This document shows, piece by piece, positions 14,453 through 17,657 of a stretch of 17,657 bases of DNA (the first letter of the stretch is position 1; every line of letters begins with the position of its first letter). The position numbers were made by a program, and so were the translations under genes. The notes beneath the pieces were generated by a model. That model did not search any database and had not been told where the DNA came from. It worked only from the letters and a program-made list of their open reading frames with translations. The stretch covers positions 1-17,657 of the forward strand of contig JAUWDQ010000017.1 of NCBI GenBank assembly GCA_030608745.1. Reading direction: 5' to 3'. Source of the stretch: Pseudomonadota bacterium. Its GTDB lineage: Bacteria; Desulfobacterota; BSN033; WVXP01; G020346125.

Positions 14453-14477
14453 ATTTCCCAAAAAAATTTTGGGAAAT
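14453..14477. promoter_or_regulatory. Perfect 11-bp AT-rich inverted repeat upstream of the -35
   Basis: ATTTCCCAAAA and TTTTGGGAAAT are perfect inverted copies separated by AAA. The centre lies about 55 bases upstream of the inferred start site of the regulator promoter, where an activator or a second repressor dimer could bind. It could also be a small hairpin, but no T-run follows it on the minus strand and no gene ends into it on the plus strand, so a terminator is unlikely. Confidence 0.5.
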
Positions 14478-14533
14478 TTCTACTCTTTTTTGACGTAATC
14501 CGTTTAAGAACTCACAACATCCCGCCCATCTAA

Positions 14534-14821
14534 CTATGGAAGTGCAAATACCTCCTCAATCTCCCCAGCCTCCAATCGTATTGAGGGAGCATCTACCATG
14601 GGATTTCTGTCCCCATCGCACCGATACCCTTTTGAGTCAAAGACCCCTACGAGGGAGCATGAGACCAGAGTATTGAAACGACGATATTTGATCTGAGAAA
14701 GCAGGACGGAAACATAATCGATAATTTGCATTCCGCATCCGTTTACCGTATGATGCGAATCGATCGTAATCTTCGTATGACATTTGTTGCCATCTCTTGA
14801 ATATCGGGACGGATAATTCAT
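14534..14821 (-). CDS. Doubtful small hypothetical ORF
   Basis: This 95-codon frame lies in the otherwise non-coding stretch between the regulator and the palindromic element. It has an ATG at 14821 but no recognisable ribosome site before it, and no domain, signal peptide or membrane segment that I recognise. The middle (IIDYVSVLLSQIKYRRFNTLVSCS) and the end (APSIRLEAGEIEEVFALP) look protein-like rather than random, and base composition is more AT-rich than in the neighbouring enzymes. It may be a fragment of a decayed gene, a horizontally acquired small gene, or chance. No function is proposed. Confidence 0.25.
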   Translation of the reverse strand: MNYPSRYSRDGNKCHTKITIDSHHTVNGCGMQIIDYVSVLLSQIKYRRFNTLVSCSLVGVFDSKGYRCDGDRNPMVDAPSIRLEAGEIEEVFALP

Positions 14822-14840
14822 ATTATCTAATGGGGATAAT

Positions 14841-15076
14841 TTCGTAAAAAGTCGAAATCAGACGGCAAAAAAAAAGATCCAGATTCAAGGCGCGCAAATC
14901 CTGAGGAATGAGGCGTACATGGAAGTACGCTGCAATGATTTACCCTGTTAAATATTTTCTTTGTTTGATGTTACTGTTTTCAAGCAGCTTCTCTATCCCA
15001 TTTCTGTTGATATGGCTGCCTTCAATTTAACAGGGCAGGGGATGCAGCGCAACGCAGCAGATGGACTTTTTACGAA
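14841..15076. mobile_element. 236-bp palindromic MITE-like interspersed element
   Basis: The ends are perfect 13-bp inverted repeats: TTCGTAAAAAGTC (14841-14853) and GACTTTTTACGAA (15064-15076). Inside lies a hairpin, GCGTAC-ATGGAA-GTACGC (14913-14930), and GC-rich blocks (CAAGGCGCGCAAATCCTGAGG; GATGCAGCGCAACGCAGCAG). There is no transposase gene, so it would have to move by enzymes supplied elsewhere. The left and right terminal segments and the GTACGC hairpin look familiar from repeats dispersed in deltaproteobacterial genomes, but that is memory, not a search. No clear target duplication is visible. It occupies part of the 950-base gap between the regulator and the reductase. Confidence 0.6.
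14943..15035. repeat. Nested 93-bp segment bounded by 11-bp inverted repeats
   Basis: CCCTGTTAAAT (14943-14953) and ATTTAACAGGG (15025-15035) are perfect inverted copies inside the larger palindromic element. The 71 bases between them are AT-richer than the surrounding element and contain no ORF. This looks like one small repeat inserted into, or carried as a variable core by, another. Confidence 0.5.
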
Positions 15077-15244
15077 GCCGTCAATGGGAAACGCCCCCAT
15101 ATCTCCAACCTATCATCTCAAGGTGAACTAAACTCCTATCGATTGCCGTGCTTACTAATCCACCAGAAATGGACTATAGGACTTATTCCTTCCAGGGGGG
15201 ATGATATAACAGGATGATTTAATAAGACGAGGAGGGACCTTACT

Positions 15245-16924
15245 ATGGGAAAGCCCAAGATTGTTATCGTTGGAGGTGTTGCTGGAGGCGCATCTGCTGC
15301 GGCAAAGGCCCGTCGATGTTCTGAGGACGCTGAAATCGTCATGTTTGAGAAGGGACCGAATATCGCATATGCCAACTGCGGCCTTCCTTACTACCTATCA
15401 GGCGTGATCGAAAACCGGGACAACCTTCTCATCGTTACTGAAAAGCGTTTCCAACAGCGGTTTCGGGTGGATGTCCAGACCCAGAGGGAGGTCTCCAGGA
15501 TCGATCGGGCACGGAAAGTGGTAGTCGTTCGCAATCTAAAGACGGGGAGCATGGAAGAGGAACCCTACGATCGCCTCATCCTCTCTCCCGGTTCATCACC
15601 GGTAATTCCTCCCCTTCCCGGTGTCGATCTTCCCTTTGTCTTCACCTTCAAGACCCTCGAGGATACGGACCGCATTTACCAATTCGTGCGTGAGAAACGT
15701 CCACGTAAAGCCGTTATCGTAGGGGGCGGCCTGATAGGGATGGAAGTGATGGAAAACCTTGGGCTCACGGGGTTGAAGGTCTCTATCGTGGAGAGATTAG
15801 GTCAGATCCTCCCGTTCCTGGATTGGGATATGGCGGAGCTCGTTCGCCAGCATGCGGAAACAAAAGGGGCGAGTCTCCTCCTCTCCCAGGGCTTGAAGGT
15901 CATTGAGAATCGAAACGGCTCCGGCATGGTGCACACCGAGGTGGGCAAAACCGTGAAAGCCGACCTCGTGATCCTCTCCTTGGGTATTCGGCCCAATGTG
16001 GCCTTGGCCGTGGAAGCAGGGCTGGAAATCGGGGAGACGGGGGGTATTAAGGTCAATGAGTATATGCAGACCAGCGATCCCGACATCTTCGCCGCGGGGG
16101 ACTGTGTGGAATCGATCCACCGGGTCACGGGAAAACCTTTCCTGACACCAATGGGGTCCGTCGCCAATAAACAGGGCAGGGCCGCCGGAGCCAACGCTCT
16201 CGGGAGAAAGATTGCGGTTAAAGGCTTCTTGGGAACGGTGATCCTCAAGGTTTTCGACTTGACCATTGCAAAGACCGGACTTTCAGAGGTGGAGGCCCAG
16301 CAAGCGAGTTTCGATCCCCTCGTGACATTCATCCATCCGGGCCACATCGCCGAATACTACCCCGGCTCAAAACCCCTACACATGAAGACGATCACCGATA
16401 AAACCTCGGGACAGCTTCTCGGAGGCCAGGTCATCGGGGAGGAGGGGGTTGACAAAAGGATCGATGTGCTGGCAACTGCGATATATCATCGGATGCCCTT
16501 GGATGAACTCCTTCACCTGGATCTTGCTTATGCACCGCCTTATTCGGCTGCCCGTGACCCAGTGGTGATTGCCGGGGCTATTGGACAGAATTTCTTCGAA
16601 GGGGACTGGATCCCCATCACGCCCACGGCACTCCACGAGAAAATTGAAAGTCGAGGGAATCTGACACTGATCGATGTTCGATCCAGAAAGGAATGCCTCA
16701 AAGAAGGAATGATCCCTGGGGCGATCCATATCCCCCTACATCACCTCCGGGATCGTATCGACCAGCTCGATAAGGATAGGGAAACCGTGGTATATTGCCG
16801 TACAGGCCTCCGTTCTTATCTGGCAACACGGATCCTGATGCAGAAGGGGTTTACCCGGGTGAAAAACTTGACCGGGGGTACCATGAGCTGGGTCTACCCC
16901 GTGAAAAAAGGCGGTCTGAGGTAG
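15245..16924 (+). CDS. CoA-disulfide/persulfide reductase fused to a rhodanese domain (CoADR-RHD)
   Basis: The 559 residues start with an FAD-binding fold (IVIVGGVAGGASAAAKARR) and the single redox cysteine of the CoA-disulfide reductase group, Cys45 in YANCGLPYYLSG. An NAD(P)H fold follows (AVIVGGGLIGMEVMENL), then the FAD signature DIFAAGDCVES. The reductase C-terminal domain has the typical LAYAPPYSAARDPV. Residues from about 462 form a rhodanese domain (LIDVRSRKECLKEGMIPGAIHIPL) with active-site Cys518 in VVYCRTGLRS. Known relatives reduce CoA disulfide, CoA persulfide or polysulfide with NAD(P)H. It is cytoplasmic. The ATG at 15245 follows GAGGAGGG with a good gap. It is transcribed away from the sugar operon and converges on a TauE-type gene with 12 bases between stops, suggesting sulfur handling rather than sugar catabolism. 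Confidence 0.93.
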   Translation: MGKPKIVIVGGVAGGASAAAKARRCSEDAEIVMFEKGPNIAYANCGLPYYLSGVIENRDNLLIVTEKRFQQRFRVDVQTQREVSRIDRARKVVVVRNLKTGSMEEEPYDRLILSPGSSPVIPPLPGVDLPFVFTFKTLEDTDRIYQFVREKRPRKAVIVGGGLIGMEVMENLGLTGLKVSIVERLGQILPFLDWDMAELVRQHAETKGASLLLSQGLKVIENRNGSGMVHTEVGKTVKADLVILSLGIRPNVALAVEAGLEIGETGGIKVNEYMQTSDPDIFAAGDCVESIHRVTGKPFLTPMGSVANKQGRAAGANALGRKIAVKGFLGTVILKVFDLTIAKTGLSEVEAQQASFDPLVTFIHPGHIAEYYPGSKPLHMKTITDKTSGQLLGGQVIGEEGVDKRIDVLATAIYHRMPLDELLHLDLAYAPPYSAARDPVVIAGAIGQNFFEGDWIPITPTALHEKIESRGNLTLIDVRSRKECLKEGMIPGAIHIPLHHLRDRIDQLDKDRETVVYCRTGLRSYLATRILMQKGFTRVKNLTGGTMSWVYPVKKGGLR

Positions 16925-16936
16925 GATTCGAATTTC

Positions 16937-17657
16937 CTATATCGCCTTGTAGATCATAAAGGCCCCTAAGAAGGCGAGCACAATAAACATGACCCTCTTA
17001 TACCACTGCTCCCCTATCATTCCGTAAAAATAGGAGCCAACATACGTTCCCAAAATCAAAAGGATTAACGAAACTCCATAAAATCGGAGGACAGCCACCG
17101 TAGTCAGCCCGCTTATGGCATGGGCAAAAACAACCATGAGGCCGGAGAAAATAAAAAACCCCTGTAAGGTAACCTTTATTCTATCTTTGCTCCACGATTG
17201 GAGGGAGGTATACACGATTACCGGCGGCCCGGATGCACTAAGTGCACCTCCGAGACAGCCCCCGAATAAACCGAAAAGATAGGCCCATCCCTCCCTTATC
17301 CCCCCTTTTGATGATCTGAAAAAAAGGCCGTACATGGAATATGAAACGAGGATTATGCCCAGGATCCAGTGGATGATATCCCTATTGAGCCTTTTGAGAA
17401 AGAAGACCCCAATAGGTACGCCCAGAGCAGCCCCCACAAGGAGGGGATAAATCCTCTTCCACTCCAGATGCTTCCAGAGCTGGACCAGAAGCAGAAAGGT
17501 TATGGAGACGCCGTATAATGCCACAAGGGGGATAACCGTCTTGATATCCAGGAAAATGGCCAGCAACGGAAGGGCCAGCAAGATAGATCCGAAACCGGAC
17601 AACCCTTGGGTAAAGGCGGCAAAAAACACGATTACACAAATCCATAGGTAGGTTTCC
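16937..17657 (-). CDS. TauE/SafE (sulfite exporter)-family membrane protein, partial at 5' end
   Basis: This hydrophobic protein has about 7-8 membrane segments and the family pattern: FTQGLSGFGSILLALPLL near the start and a central GGALSASGPPVIVY, matching the second repeat. A GTG at 17629 gives 230 residues. However, the frame stays open to the window edge and the residues before it (ETYLWICVI) continue the first membrane helix, so the real start most likely lies outside the window. Family members export or import small sulfur anions (sulfite, sulfoacetate) or other organic anions across the inner membrane. It converges on the CoA-disulfide reductase-rhodanese gene with 12 bases between stops, which supports a sulfur link but not co-transcription. 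The family is sure; the substrate is not. Confidence 0.85.
   Translation of the reverse strand, partial: ETYLWICVIVFFAAFTQGLSGFGSILLALPLLAIFLDIKTVIPLVALYGVSITFLLLVQLWKHLEWKRIYPLLVGAALGVPIGVFFLKRLNRDIIHWILGIILVSYSMYGLFFRSSKGGIREGWAYLFGLFGGCLGGALSASGPPVIVYTSLQSWSKDRIKVTLQGFFIFSGLMVVFAHAISGLTTVAVLRFYGVSLILLILGTYVGSYFYGMIGEQWYKRVMFIVLAFLGAFMIYKAI

Noticed and set aside
14453..14491. Terminator (hairpin 14453-14477 followed by TTCTACTCTTTTTT on the plus strand)
   Set aside because: No plus-strand gene ends upstream of it, the T-run starts several bases away, and the stem is AT-rich; a regulatory palindrome is more likely.
15205..15210. TATAAC as -10 of a promoter for the CoA-disulfide reductase gene
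   Set aside because: No recognisable -35 at a normal distance; a promoter must exist nearby but cannot be placed.
594..16924. CRISPR array, tRNA or rRNA genes, phage or integrase genes
   Set aside because: None of their features (regular repeats, cloverleaf with TTCRA arm, conserved rRNA blocks, integrase motifs) was seen anywhere in the window.

Overview
The window comes from a bacterium of roughly 50-55% GC (estimated by eye). The gene set is Gram-negative in style: a periplasmic sugar-binding protein with a Sec signal, a lipoprotein signal, and strong GGAGG ribosome binding sites. A short palindromic repeat near 14.9 kb resembles, from memory, interspersed elements of Desulfobacterota/deltaproteobacterial genomes. 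I therefore lean to that group, but this is inference and no species call is possible.

About 14.3 kb (positions 14445 down to 1) is one co-directional block on the minus strand. It begins with a LacI-type regulator that has its own promoter and operator-like sites. In transcription order there follow: an Old-Yellow-Enzyme-type FMN/4Fe-4S/FAD oxidoreductase, an extended SDR (NAD-epimerase/dehydratase family), a zinc alcohol/polyol dehydrogenase, a xylose-isomerase-like TIM barrel, a small cupin, a complete carbohydrate (CUT2/ribose-type) ABC importer (double ATPase, two different permeases, periplasmic binding protein), an acetolactate-synthase-like thiamine diphosphate (ThDP) enzyme, a second cupin, the N-terminal remnant of a second ThDP enzyme, and the start of a lipoprotein running off the left edge. 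Tight spacing within the enzyme section, and hairpins or longer gaps around the transporter section, suggest an operon with internal modulation of mRNA levels.

The likely logic is import of a sugar, polyol or cyclitol, oxidation by the zinc dehydrogenase and/or SDR, isomerisation or dehydration by the TIM barrel, redox work by the flavoenzyme, and C-C cleavage by the ThDP enzyme. This echoes the order of chemistry in myo-inositol catabolism, but the canonical iol genes (iolG, iolB, iolC) are not seen, and the ThDP enzyme looks like acetolactate synthase rather than IolD. The substrate cannot be read from the sequence.

From 14293 to 15244 (about 950 bases) the DNA is mostly non-coding. It holds the lacI promoter region, one doubtful 95-codon ORF and a 236-bp palindromic, MITE-like element with a second inverted repeat nested inside it. 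To the right lie a plus-strand CoA-disulfide/persulfide reductase fused to a rhodanese domain and, convergent with it, a TauE/SafE-type membrane protein whose start lies beyond the window. These two look like a sulfur-handling pair unrelated to the sugar operon. No tRNA, rRNA, CRISPR array or transposase gene was seen.
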